A stretch of DNA of 64,000 nucleotides from Salvia splendens (lineage: Eukaryota; Streptophyta; Magnoliopsida; Lamiales; Lamiaceae). Below, one piece after another: positions 47,201 to 58,935 of this stretch. Every line of letters begins with the position of its first letter. Position 1 is the stretch's first letter. The position numbers were made by a program, and so were the translations under genes. The stretch covers positions 20,514,209 through 20,578,208 of the forward strand of contig NC_056033.1 in assembly GCF_004379255.2 (NCBI RefSeq), given 5' to 3'. The notes under the pieces are model-generated. The model did not search any database and was not told the DNA's origin. It saw only the letters and a program-made list of their open reading frames with translations.

Positions 47201-47689
47201 ATGATAAATGTGAATTAAATTAATATCTTTTCCAAAGAATTTTTAGCTCAAAAACTTATTTTTTATTCATAGAATAAATTCCAACTTGTCAGTTTTAGTA
47301 AAAAACATATTCTTTTTACAGAGACCTCTTAGAGAAATTATCAAATCACTCAAGCACACTGTTCAGTGTAATAACAAAACTAGCATCTTCTAGTCATAAA
47401 TAATTACTATCCAAGATATCATCTTATTATCAAAAAGTCAAAGTAGTGTATGATTAATTGATGTATGCTCAAAGTCATATACAGATATTAAAACTTAAGA
47501 GATAATATCTTTCAATAGATAGCAATAAAGATTCATCTCAATTTAGATCTTATTTAGGGTTGTGCCTACCAGTTTTGTTAGTTATCTTAGGTACGAAAAA
47601 CTTTCGGACTAACATTGTAACCTTTTACGACACGTGGCCTAAGCCTTTCTATGTGATGCACTATTTTTTAGCACAACTACTTCCAAGTA

Positions 47690-48640
47690 TATAAGGCAGA
47701 TACAGTATAGCTAAAGGTAAGCAGTAAGAACAGAGATATCGAACACATGGAACATTATCATAAACTGGCTATCTAAGACTAGGCCTCTTTCGCTATTTGG
47801 AGACACGGTTTTGAGTTGTTTTAAATGCTGAAAAACAGTAAATTAAGCAATTAAATACTCCATCCGTCCACGAAAAATAGGACACATTGTGAATGGCAAG
47901 GATTTTAATGTGGAATTGGTAAAGTAAGAGAGAAGTAGTGTTAGCGGAATGTGGGGTCCATATTATTAGTAAGAGAGAAGAGAAAAAAGTAAGAGAAAAG
48001 TAATGTTAGTGGAATGTGGGGTCCATATTATTAGTAAGAGAGAAGGGAAAAAATAAGAGAGAAGTAGTGTTAGTGGAATGTGGGGTCCATATTATTAGTA
48101 AGAGAGAAGGGAAAAAAATAAGAGACAAGTTGTTGAAAAATGGCAAATGTGTTCTATTTTTCGTGGACGGGGGGAGTAGAAAGCAATAAACAATCATAGA
48201 TAATACACATAAATAAAACATATGAGACAATGGAATAACATGGATGTGTTTTAACAGTTATAGTATATACAAGTTCCAAATACAACACCCTAGCACAGTT
48301 CATGCTTTACTAGAACGAGTCACATATATAGCGGCACAAAGTAGGTTACATACTAAGGTCGTCAATCTTAGATTAGCAACTCGAAAAAGCACGATAAGAC
48401 TCTCAAGTTGTTCTCACTCTCAATTAAAAGTACCGTTTTAACGAAAGTTAATTGTAGTGTTAGCTAAGTCCTTCTAACATGAAAATCCTCTCTCGATTAC
48501 TTTCCAAGTCAAGAAATCATCACAGAATGTGTCACTCAAACATGAAGCATTATCCACTACTTAAAAGCAAGCAATGAACAAGTATTAAATAAATAGGAAC
48601 TGTATAAACCAAAGTCGTTACTAATACATCCCTAGAGTTC
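47690..48640 (-). repeat. Old retroelement leader, minus strand, split by a MITE
   Basis: Bases 47698-47800 match the reverse complement of 49700-49835 (AGTATAGCTAAAGGTAAG and GATATCGAACACATGG versus their counterparts). No gene is seen. Confidence 0.5.
47858..48176. mobile_element. Stowaway-type MITE with three internal tandem repeats
   Basis: The ends CTCCATCCGTCCACGAAAAA and, on the other strand, CTCCCCCCGTCCACGAAAAA are flanked by TA (47856-47857, 48177-48178). A unit of 64-65 bp containing GGAATGTGGGGTCCATATTA occurs three times (starting near 47941, 48006 and 48070). Confidence 0.9.
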
Positions 48641-48649
48641 TATAGATTT

Positions 48650-49520
48650 GACTTGCTTTGTTTAGTTCTCGTTTTCTTAAGTACTTGTCGGTATTCAGCT
48701 TCGTAATTTCTGTTTCTGAGTTGGATCTGTTGGGATCAAGCTTAGTTTATATATTATGGAAGTTTCTGTTTGTTTTTGTTGGATTTCGTGAAGTTAATGT
48801 TGGTTTGCTGCATTTCTATTTAGCATTGTTGTTTGTTGAATGTTTGGAGTTAGGATCCGTTGGGATTTTTGTGAATCGTGGTGGATCTGGAGTTGCTATT
48901 TAAATTCTGCATGATTATGGCTGTTTACTGTTTGTTCTCGCATCTGCTAACCCAGTAGTTTGATCTGTCAAGTTTAGTCTTAAGTTTCTTATTTAATTTC
49001 ACATTTGGATCTTGCTCTGTTTTCATGATGGTTGATGCTCTGTTTCACTCTGTTATTCTTGTTTGGTTCATGAAGAAGACGAAGTTTGTTAGTAGTTAGG
49101 ATCATATCTACTCATGTTTGTGGTTTCTGCTTATCTTTTGTGCTTTTCTGCAGCTTTGCCAGAACCTGGTCATTTAGGGAAATTTGGTCCCCACTGTCTG
49201 TTGGCCGTTTTAGGAAAGTCAGTTTAGTCTCCAGTTTTTTGATTTGTTTCTCAAGTTAATTTTGCATCTGAGTCGTGCATGTGTCGTACGCTCCCGTTTC
49301 CTGGACCCTGTAGATATAGTAATCTAGCTTAAATTTCCCTAGTCTAGTAGTTTAAAATACTCGACCCACTTGTTGCGTGGCAACAGCTAAACCTTCCCAA
49401 AACATCTTGAATACAATTTCGTAGCACATCCGTCCTCGTGGGATCGATCTTTACTTCCCTGTACTAGCCAATAGTATAGTGGGTTGAGGTTTTGAAGCGG
49501 AAAAAGCGTATCCAACGACC
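48650..49520 (+). repeat. Family T-like LTR remnant
   Basis: The distal part shares CGTGGCAACAGCTAAACC, GTGGGATCGATC and GTGGGTTGAGGTTTTGAA with the other family T copies (38600-38990, 58498-58595). The proximal end is not recognised and there is no coding sequence. Confidence 0.5.
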
Positions 49521-49599
49521 ATTTCTGACATATTCATGATCTCCTAGACCATGTGATCTAGTGAATCCTCTGGACCTATTGGATTGAGAAATTTCAATT

Positions 49600-49852
49600 G
49601 CACACACTCTTTCAATAATTAATACATGATAAGGAGAAATCGTTGTAAAACTTATTCAATTAATTTTTTTTATTTTTGTTTAGTCTAAAACCCAAAACAC
49701 TTGTCTCTAGATAGTATATGATGTTTAGTACATGATAGCCAATTGCAATTCTATTCCCTGAGTTCGATATGTTTTTACTGACCTTTAGTTATACTATTCA
49801 TGCCTTGTATAGCAAGTAGTTGTAGTGCTCAAAAATTGTGCATCAGTACTCG
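49600..49852 (+). repeat. Old retroelement leader, plus strand
   Basis: It shares ordered blocks with 22440-22775. It has no gene. Confidence 0.5.
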
Positions 49853-50634
49853 TATACACTCATTTGAGTATATGTGCAAGCACCATGCACACTCGAAATT
49901 TTCTTTAGTATACTAACACCATCAACTCACACATAGCTTGTGCCCCTAGACCTATCGACCGCACTGTCGTGCAGCCATGCAGGTTCAAAGCCAAGCCTCT
50001 CAATTACCCCCACGCTATATATATGTCCATGGAACTCTAAGTTAGGTTACTAATTATTATCACCAATAATTATATTTCATATTCCCTTTTTTCAACTAAG
50101 ATGACATATTTTTCAGTCGGCGCGAGATTTTAGAATTTGTTGATTGATTAATTAATGTGTTTAACTAGGAAATATTAAATGAAGAGAAATAGAGTTGGTT
50201 ATTTTAATTAGAGAGAGAAAAAGTAATTAGTGAATTAATTAAAGAGTAAAATTACTTTATTATTTAAAAAAAATATCATCTTATTTGAGAAATACTAAAA
50301 AAGATACGCGGAATTTTTGTGTTAAATTATTACATGTACAAATGTTAATCACCTATTGAATCCATGAAAAGATTTAATCAATAGTCTTTATAGTGCATAT
50401 CAGGTGTAATACTGACGAGATTGTACTATTTAGTCAGTGAGTTGTATGTATCCATGTTTTGTATTGTTCATACTTGAGACATTAGTGGCAAATTTATGAA
50501 TCAATCTGTATTTTGTGCACGACCGTCACTTTCTATGTCTCTTCTCCTTTTCGAAACTACAGTGGTATAATTTTCAATCACCAGTATTAACAATTTCTAG
50601 GCATTAAAGTCGAAATTGAATATATATGCCTCTA
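49853..50634. other. AT-rich spacer
   Basis: I see no gene. Bases 50090-50310 have AAGATGACATATTTTTC on the left and AAAATATCATCTTATTTG on the right, possibly the eroded ends of another MITE. Confidence 0.4.
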
Positions 50635-50813
50635 TGATAGGGACATGATATTCTATTTTATTCCGAAATGGAGCTGATATTCTCTTCGTATATTTATTTA
50701 GTTTATTTATGCTTTAGTATTATTTAGTTGTTATGATTTTATTTACTTTCCATAGTGGTTAGGATTTGATTTGCTTTCCTAGTTTATAGAAGATCTTTTT
50801 GTACCACATATAT

Positions 50814-50821
50814 TATAAATA
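50814..50821 (+). promoter_or_regulatory. TATA box inside a palindrome in the gag-only element LTR
   Basis: TATAAATA overlaps the centre of CACATAT-ATTATAA-ATATGTG. In the 3' LTR (52110-52117) one arm has a C to G change. Confidence 0.55.
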
Positions 50822-51036
50822 TGTGTGGAGTCTTTTATTATTATCAAGAAGAATGAATTAAAGTAATATTTATCATTCTCTCCCTATGGTTCTCCCTCTT
50901 GGAGAAACCGATTTCTCTCTAATCTCTTTCAAAATTCACGTCTCTTTCACTCAAATAACTACTTTGATAGGTAAACCCTATCAAATTGGTGCTTTCATTA
51001 GATTCTCATCCTCCTATTGATTTACTTTCTACCACC

Positions 51037-51819
51037 ATGTCCGTCTTGCTGTCAAACTCTGTTCCAGACTCGCCTCCTCGGTTTTCTGGTGTTAACCCCG
51101 TGAGATGAATTTTGGATATTCAGGAATATTTTGACTATCACTTGTTTTCTAATGTTGATCGTCTATATTTTGTGAGGTTATTTTTTGACCATCCAGCATC
51201 TATATGGCTCCATGAGTATCGACGCTCGAATCCTAAGTGCTCATGGCAAGAATTTCTGGATGCTGTTTATCATAATTTTGATGAGGATGCCATTTACTTC
51301 GCCGAGACGAATAAACTTCTCAACAAAATTACGGAGGTAGTTGCATATTTAGCTAAAAAGGAGGCCATGGCTAAAAAGGTGGCCACATCTGATTCTATCA
51401 TCGAGTCTGTCGCAAAAAACGATGATGGGCCAACAACAAATGTAAAGTCTGATTCCTTCATCGAAAAGACGGTAAAAAATGATGATGAATCGTCTGAAAA
51501 GCTAGATGAGCCAATCGATTTGGTGGAAACCAAATTTCCTCCAAAATCTCATAGCCCAAAAATCACTATTGTCATCATTGGTTATGTCACTGAAGTCGCG
51601 GAAGAGATCTCATGTCCAAAGACGGTTTGTCCATCACTCGTTGCGATCCCAAATGATACAATTTTGTTTGCAGACGAAGATCCTTTGGGATCATCAATGG
51701 TTATGTCACTGAAGTCGCGGAAGAGATCTCATGTCCAAAGACGGTTTTTCCATCACTCGTTGCGATCCCAAATGATACAATTTTGTTTGCAGACGAAGAT
51801 CCTTTGCGATCCCAAATGA
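51037..51819 (+). pseudogene. Gag of the compact LTR element, one in-frame stop
   Basis: The ATG at 51037 has an excellent context (ACCACCATGT). After 23 codons a TGA (51106-51108) stands where related gags have tryptophan; the same frame is then open for 236 codons. Residues after the stop match the retrotransposon gag domain (DIQEYFDYHLF, RLYFVRLFFDHPASIWLHEY, CSWQEFLDAVYHNF). A lysine- and acid-rich tail with repeats follows. From 51580 a 119-bp duplication changes the reading frame inside the same ORF. There is no zinc knuckle. Gag would package RNA; whether the stop is read through or is a lethal mutation is unknown. Confidence 0.8.
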
Positions 51820-51830
51820 TACAATTTTGT
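51580..51830 (+). repeat. 119-bp tandem duplication plus a partial third copy
   Basis: GGTTATGTCACTGAAGTCGC begins at 51580 and again at 51699. A shorter third copy (GATCCCAAATGATACAATTT) starts near 51808. The first two copies differ at only a couple of bases. Confidence 0.9.
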
Positions 51831-52284
51831 TTGCAGACAAAGATCCAAACAAAGACAGCGCCAACGAGATAGAAGATTATTTTTCTGACTTCCACCTTGA
51901 GGGCAAGGTGGTTTTCAATGATGGGGGAGTTGATAGGGACATGATATTCTATTTTGTTCCGGAAGGGAGCTGATATTCTCTCCGTATATTTATTTAGTTT
52001 ATTTATGCTTTAGTATTATTTAGTTGTTATGATTTTATTTACTTTCCATAGTGGTTAGGATTTGATTTGCTTTCCTAGTTTATAGAAGATCTTTTTGTAC
52101 CAGATATATTATAAATATGTGTGGAGTCTTTTATTATTATCAAGAAAAATGAATTAAAGTAATATTTATCATTCTCTCCCTATGGTTCTCCCTCTTGGAG
52201 AAACCGATTTCTCTCTAATCTCTTTCAAAATTCACGTCTCTTTCACTCAAATAACTACTTTGATAGGTAAACCCTATCACTCTA

Positions 52285-52480
52285 TTATGAGAATTAATAA
52301 TTTTTTATTATTTTGTTAGCATAAATTTGACGGCTATCTACTGAGAAAAAAAAATGTAGAATTATTAACTTTTTGAAAACGACAATTAGTATGCGTATTT
52401 CGTTCGTTGAAAGTTTCCTTTCAAACAACAATATGAAGCCCAGCCTACATACAATATGGTAATGGGCCTCATACAAAAGC
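52285..52480. other. Short spacer
   Basis: No feature recognised. Confidence 0.4.
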
Positions 52481-52597
<117 letters not shown>

Positions 52598-52629
52598 CCC
52601 AACTTACATCCCATAAACCCAACTAAATA

Positions 52630-52670
52630 CTCCCTCCGTCCCACAAAAATATACGCACTTTTCATTTTAT
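52630..52670. repeat. Stowaway end fragment
   Basis: CTCCCTCCGTCCCACAAAAA follows TA. The opposite end is not found, so this is a truncated element. Confidence 0.6.
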
Positions 52671-54812
52671 CCAGGCTCTACTTATCAGATAACTTCTTTT
52701 TCATATACATTCAGATATCTTTTCATATTCTATTCAGACATATTTCACATTATTCAGATCTTCATAATTTATTACATTTCATTGCATATCATATCCAATG
52801 TATTTTATTCATATTCGTACCATTTTCTGCAGATCATTCATATCAAAATGAATAAGTATCATAATAATCCACATATTAAATCATAAGCATAAGCATATTT
52901 AAGCAGATTATTTAATTAACATCTCACATATAATCACATTATAGCACACACCATCTCAACCAACGTAATTAAAAACCATAGAGAGGATACGCTACCTCGC
53001 AGGCTTATGAATATAAGCCTATTTCACTTTCCTACCCTTCGCTATCTTCTAGGTCCATTCCTTTTGTGTCCAAAACACACTATAGGCTCCTTCGCCTTTA
53101 TGCATAATATAAATAGCATAGCAATTAATAACTCATATTTACCCAAGATCATGTTTTCATCACTAAATCATCTAAATAAGTTAATTTGCTATATTAACTT
53201 AATATCTTCTTACTCTTTAACTTTCTAATATAACAACTGCACTGGACCGATTCGTCATAAAACTTCTAGATTCATACGAAAGGATTTAGAGACTTGACCT
53301 AATATTTTGAAATACCCAATGAAGTCTGGTTTATAATCCAATAAGATTCATTCAAAGATTCCTAATAGTTTAAGAGATATTCTTGTTTTCCCACATACTA
53401 CCAAAAATCAGACCATTTCTGGCAGCAGTTTCTAAACAATTTTTACAATTGATATTTGTATTCTTTAATTCATCATAAAATTTAGATAACAACTAAACAC
53501 CTTATAATTAATTTAGAAATTATGAAATCAAGTTTTCATCGACCTTAAATGCCCTGAATATTTCGGATAACACATACCAAAATATGACAAAGTACCAGAA
53601 TTTTGACAGTTTGTAGTCATATGGTTCACACAATTTATACACATAGTAAACAAACTCCTAAATTCTCCATACAAATTAGAGATCCTCTACACTCATCATA
53701 GTTATTATAAAAATTGTTAAACCAAAGTTTTAACATATGTAAACATGCTTAATAATTCAAACTAGGAGGCGGCAGAACATAAAGTTTGATTCTCGTCAAG
53801 ATTTTATCTCAAACTCAACCATTTCACATCAATTATCATCAATTCGGCCCCTCCCCTGTTCAATATTCATCCAAATTCACAGTCATGTAATCAAACTTCT
53901 AATTCAAATATGAAACAACAACAAACGAATGTCTATGATCGCGTAAACGTCAATATATCGAAATTTAATCGGTTAGTTTTCCTACCCCCGAGTGAATGAA
54001 ATTTCAGCCCTTCAACATCAACATATACTCAATTTCAAGGTATAAAAATAGAATAGGGAGAAGGGCTACCTTGATCTAACTATATTCCGCCGATTACGTG
54101 CTCGATTTACCAACAAACACAACTAATTGGAAGGAGAAAAGTAGAATATGAGAGGTGAAGAAGCTGCCGATTCTTCTTGAGGAAGAGAGAAGTGACTTTC
54201 TTCAAGAAGATGATATAATGCTTTGTATTTTATAATTTTATTATGTGGCAATTTAAATCAACACATGTCACTCTAATATTGAATATAATTGTTTATCTAT
54301 TATCTAGACAATTTCACAAATTCAAGACTTTTTGGGAGTTAAAATTATCTCCCACATGCACAAAGAAAATCGGAGACTTCACATATTAGAAGAAAATATG
54401 AAAAACTTTAAGTATAAAGACGATTTTGCCCTTCTAACGAATTTTGTATACGGACATCGATTAAATTTTAATTTCTTGCAAAATATTACTTATATTATAC
54501 TTCTTTTGATCTCTAGATTCCATATAAATTATTTTTCAATGGAAATTCCTAATATTTCTCGGCAAATTCGCCGAAAAACCCTAATCGGCAACTTTTCTCA
54601 AAAACGTACTAAAATTCATTAAGACTCAATTCTTTGCTCACATATCTTTCTAAACACTTATTTAAGACTTGTATTTCAGTATTCCATGATTTATTGAATT
54701 ATCAGAATATATTTTGTTATTTATTTTGAATTATTCGCCGAAAACCTAATTTCGACGATTTACAGCACCGGAAATTCACTTTTCCATCTAAGGTGGGTTT
54801 TGGGGCATTACA
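52670..54812 (-). repeat. Ty3/gypsy LTR, truncated, minus strand
   Basis: Read on the minus strand it starts at 54812 with TGTAATGCCCCAAAACCC, a usual opening of long gypsy LTRs. The body resembles the Gypsy-1 LTR in style (CTGCCAGAAATGGTC-like phrases at 53410-53430), but the copy is diverged. The far end is not defined. No coding region is seen, so it is a solo or truncated LTR. Confidence 0.65.
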
Positions 54813-55736
54813 TTGAGACTCCAGATCTATGCTAAGAAACCAATTACGATCATGTAAACAAACTGACTAAGCCATAATCATGCAGAAATCAAAAACCGAC
54901 GACCAGATCTACAACTCGGAAACTAAATCAGACATGATCACACCTTCAATCAACGCAAACATACTCAGATCGACTCTACCACACTGCAAACTATCAGATC
55001 CAAACATTCTAACACATGTCATTAGGGATTTCTTCGCAATCGACAACATTCGTAGATTAACAACTCCGATTCAGCAAATAGAGTTATAGCGGAATCACTT
55101 AACCAAGATATGCTCACACATTAGAAACCAAGAGTAAGCAGAGAAATCGTTCATGGAAAACCGGACAATTCAAGATAAACTGAAATCATAATTACAAGTT
55201 CACTGCATCAGAAGCATCCAGATTGGCGACAACAAGAAAAACTTAAAACCAAACGTAGCAAAACATGAAAATAAGAAATTGTATCTTCGCCCCTTCTCAG
55301 AACGGAATTACAGAAACGAAACTTTTTACAGTAGAAACCACCACCCAACCACTACTAAACTAAAACTAAGGAACCAAGTGTGTTTGATGGAATATCAAGA
55401 GTGTGGAGTGCTGGGAGCTCCTCTTTCAACCCTAGGAGAGAGCTGAATATCTAATGAGTGTTGTTGTCCCTTCAAAAAGTCCCCCTTGCCCTTCGCCTTT
55501 TGGGATAGTTTTAAGTTTGCGCTCAATCTCCTATACGGTGCTCCCGCTGCTTCCATATGTTCTGAATTGATACGTTTGCGCAGCGAATTGACTCCTTCTC
55601 CTTGGTCCGTCTGTCCGCCCAGTTGATCTGTTCAGTTTTGGCGGACTCTATACACACCTGGCTCACATTTGCACGTTAGATCGTAGAAATGGGTGTAGTT
55701 TTATCACATAACACATGCATGAAACGAGCCTTATCA
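54813..55736 (-). repeat. Family T LTR fragment, minus strand
   Basis: On the minus strand it begins at 55736 with TGATAAGGCTCGTTTCATGC, matching TGATATGGCTCGTTTCAAGC at 57240. The other end is cut by the gypsy LTR. Non-coding. Confidence 0.65.
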
Positions 55737-55783
55737 ACCTTCTCAAAACCGACTCCTGATCTGTTGTGGCAAGAGATCGGAGA

Positions 55784-56524
55784 GGGATAATTACATTTTA
55801 CATACAAAATGTTTCAATAGTATTTCAAAATGATACAAAAAGTTATAATATTATATAAATCATACAAAAAGTTTATTTAATGTTTTAAGTTAATACATTC
55901 TTTTAAAAAGTTTAAATACCGTTAGTTTGTTAACCAAAAGAATGAGAAATATATAAGAAAAAAAATATGGAACTGAAAATTTTCATTGAAGAACCAGAGT
56001 AAACAAAAAAGTTTGGCCAAAAAAATCATTCCGAAACTTTCCATTAAAAAGTCAAATAAACTCGGTTCTCACAACGATAATCATTAGACATTATTTTTAA
56101 ATAAAAATATTAATCGAAAGTTGCAAATCATAATGGCATAGTTATATAATTATATTCAGAGTCCAGCAAAAACTCTAGACAAATTAGTTAGATTTTTGTG
56201 GTCAATCAGTTATCATGTAAACCATAGAAATGTGCTCCAAATTCATTTTTGGAGTAGTGGAATTGTGGGAACGAATTTGTTCACTAACTAATACGAAGTA
56301 GTAATATTCTTCATGTATAAATTGCATTAACTCATTAATTCTTATACTCCTATTATTCTGTAAATAAATTAAATTGGATAGTTAACAAAACTAACGGTGT
56401 TTAAAGTTTTTAAAAGAATGTATTAACTTAAATCATTAATTGTATGATTTATGTAACATTATAACTTTTTGTATCATTTTGAAACACTAAATGAAACATT
56501 TTGTATGTAAAATATAATTACCCC
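55784..56524. mobile_element. MULE-type MITE with long terminal inverted repeats
   Basis: The ends GGGATAATTACATTTTACAT and, on the other strand, GGGGTAATTATATTTTACAT begin inverted repeats of about 140 bp, sharing internal blocks such as TTTCAAAATGATACAAAAAG and AAGTTAATACATTCTTTTAA. A 9-bp duplication GATCGGAGA/GATTGGAGA (55775-55783, 56525-56533) fits a Mutator-like element. No transposase is present. The flanks themselves are a tandem duplication (CGACTCCTGATCTGTTGTGG on both sides). Confidence 0.85.
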
Positions 56525-57145
56525 GATTGGAGAGGGCATTCTCAAATCCGACTCCTGATCTGTTGTGGCAAGAAATCGCCCAGTTGAATGTCATTATTAC
56601 CCCCTTTGTTTTTAGACCTACCCTTCACACTCATAGTTTTCTTTGAGCTCAATTTCCTTAGATTTTAAAAAACTGATTATTAATTCCATAAGGGCACTTG
56701 TTAGGATTGGTACACCGAAAAACATGTTTCGAGTGTGATGCATGATTATAATTGCTTGTATACAATAGTCTCTACAATGCACTTTTACCCAAGGTGAAAA
56801 AAGTAACTTCTGTAGCATTGTGCTTGCTTAAGCATTTATAAGATGTTTCTCAAACATTTAAATGTAGATGAAGCGAACAAACTCTAATTCTTTTGCATAG
56901 TAGACTGTTCGTGAACGACGTTCAAAGAAAGTGCTACAGTCGGTTCTTTGCAGAAGAGAAATAGTATTTCACAACCTAGATAGGCTTGTTTTGGCTACCT
57001 ATCACGAAAGGTTGTATTGTCAATCCGCACGTTTCCTTACCTTAGGAAATAAATGACATTGGTGAGGTATAGCACTGAAGGATCTAACAATTGAGATAAG
57101 TCTTTATTGGCTAATTACTGAAAGACAAGGTCTCGGTGATTGTTA

Positions 57146-58935
57146 CTCCATCTGTCCGCCATTAAATTTCTCATTTTTCCTTTTTCGTCAGTCTACCGAT
57201 AAATGTCTCATTTCACTTTTATAATATTTGGTAGGTGGATGATATGGCTCGTTTCAAGCATGGTTTGTCGGTTGTTATTTCACTAATCAAGGTGCCAAGA
57301 ATGGAAAAAAAGTGTTTGTTTGAGTGTGCAGGAACCAAAAAGTGCTGAAGCGGCCAAGTATAGAAGCGACTTCATCAACTCGGGAAAGAAGAGCAAACTG
57401 GCCAGAATTGGTGGCAAACTGATCAAGTTGAGACAAGCTGAGCAAGCCGACCTAGAGGAGCTAACCAAATGAAGACATGAGATGATGAGTCAGAAGAGAG
57501 AGAAAGAAGAGATGCTCTTTTAGGCAAGGGGCATTAACGCCAAATCAGGAAGACTTCACCCTAGGGATTAGTACCCATGTCGTCCTATAAATAGGGGAGG
57601 AAATGAAGGAAGCAAGGGGGCACCATAGATCACTACTCTCTAAACATTCTCGTAGGCACTATGCCTTAGATAGTATGGAGCAAGGAAGCTAGGAGCTGCT
57701 GGAGTCGACGTTCTACCGTCAAATCCCTCTCTTCTTCCTCATCAAGGAAGAAGGGAGCTGAACCCTGGAAGAAACATTTCTCTGTTTGTGTTCTTCTTAG
57801 ACCCCGAGGGGCCAAGCATGTTGCTACTCTATTTTTAGTTTTACTTTTCCAGATTAATGTTGAATCTTAGTGGTTTTGATGTTCTCTTCTTAGTTAACTC
57901 TTGTTATTTCTTGTTTGCTGATTCGATCTTGAATTTGAGTTGGAGTTTTGTTTGGATTTGGTTCAGATCTGACGTGGTTCGAATTGATGTTTGTTGTTTC
58001 TGAGTTTGACTCTACTTGATCTCTGATTACTAGTTTAGATTTGAGTTTAACGTTTGGATCTCGTTGATTCTGTTTATTTATGTCTGGATCTGAGTTCTGA
58101 GTTGTCGGTTGCATGGATTTTGAGTCATTTCATGTTGATTTGCTTTCTGCATGTTCGAATTGCATGGATCCATCTTGGATTTGTTTTCTAGTCTGTTTTT
58201 GATGAATGCCCTGTTTGGATCTGCCATGGATGTTTCGCTGCTCTTCTTTAATTGATCGTAGAAGAAGGTCGTAGGTAGTTAGACAACCGTCTCTGTCAGT
58301 TTTTTGTCGTCGCAGCTTTTTGGTAGTGCGCAATTTCTTTTCAGTGGTCCCGATTACTTTACGCAGTCGTACTATTTTCTACTTGAGTTGATCCGTTTGT
58401 GGTGTGCTGTTTTTATCATGCATAGTTTAGTTGATCAAGTTAATTCTGTGACTTGAGCAGTCCAGACCTTAGTAGTAATTTAACCCACATTAGTGAAGCG
58501 TGGCAGCAGCCAACCCCCAACATGTCTCGAACATAACTCGACACGCCTCTGCCTCTGTGGGATTCGACCGTTGTGAGTTAAGGTTTTGAAAGCCCGAGTC
58601 TCTCAGGTTGCACAAACAATGACTAGTCAGCATTCTCTTGATCCATTGCCTGTTGTCTTGATCAAGTGTGCGAAACCCCATTTGTTTAATTCTGTGCGCC
58701 AACTTGATTTCACTCATGTCTGCTGTTAAGAGATAATACATCCTTAATAGTCACTAGCTTTCAATGGACCCTACATTCACTAACTCATTCCACTCACATT
58801 TTTTTATGAAATCAATAAAAAAAAGTAGGCTCACATTCCACTAACTTTTTCTTCTCACTTTACTTTATAAAGTCAAACAATTTCTTAATACCCGCGTTGG
58901 TTAGATATGAGACATTTAACCATAGAGGGAGGGAG
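57146..58935. mobile_element. Stowaway-type MITE split by a solo LTR
   Basis: The left end CTCCATCTGTCCGCCATTAA and the right end, on the other strand, CTCCCTCCCTCTATGGTTAA are flanked by TA (57144-57145, 58936-58937). The Copia-2 LTR reads GATTGTTATTTCTTAATC at the empty site (9388). MITE sequence is 57146-57239 and 58764-58935, about 265 bp. Confidence 0.82.
57240..58763 (+). mobile_element. Family T solo LTR inside the MITE
   Basis: It begins TGATATGGCTCGTTTCAAGC and ends CTAGCTTTCA, with flanks GTGGA and ATGGA (one mismatch). A TATA box is at 57586-57593. At 1,524 bp with no interior it is a solo LTR, the usual product of recombination between the two LTRs of one element. It has no credible ORF. 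Confidence 0.75.

Larger units (their letters stand above)
50635..52279 (+). mobile_element. Compact gag-only LTR retrotransposon
   Basis: Two 349-bp LTRs (50635-50983, 51931-52279) begin TGATAGGG and end CCCTATCA. They differ at about six positions by eye (near 98.3% identity). A perfect CTCTA duplication flanks the element (50630-50634, 52280-52284). The interior is only 947 bp and encodes a gag-like domain with no protease, reverse transcriptase or integrase. TTGGTGCTTTCATT next to the 5' LTR is in the primer-site position, and GATGGGGGAGT precedes the 3' LTR. It must have relied on another element's enzymes. Confidence 0.93.
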
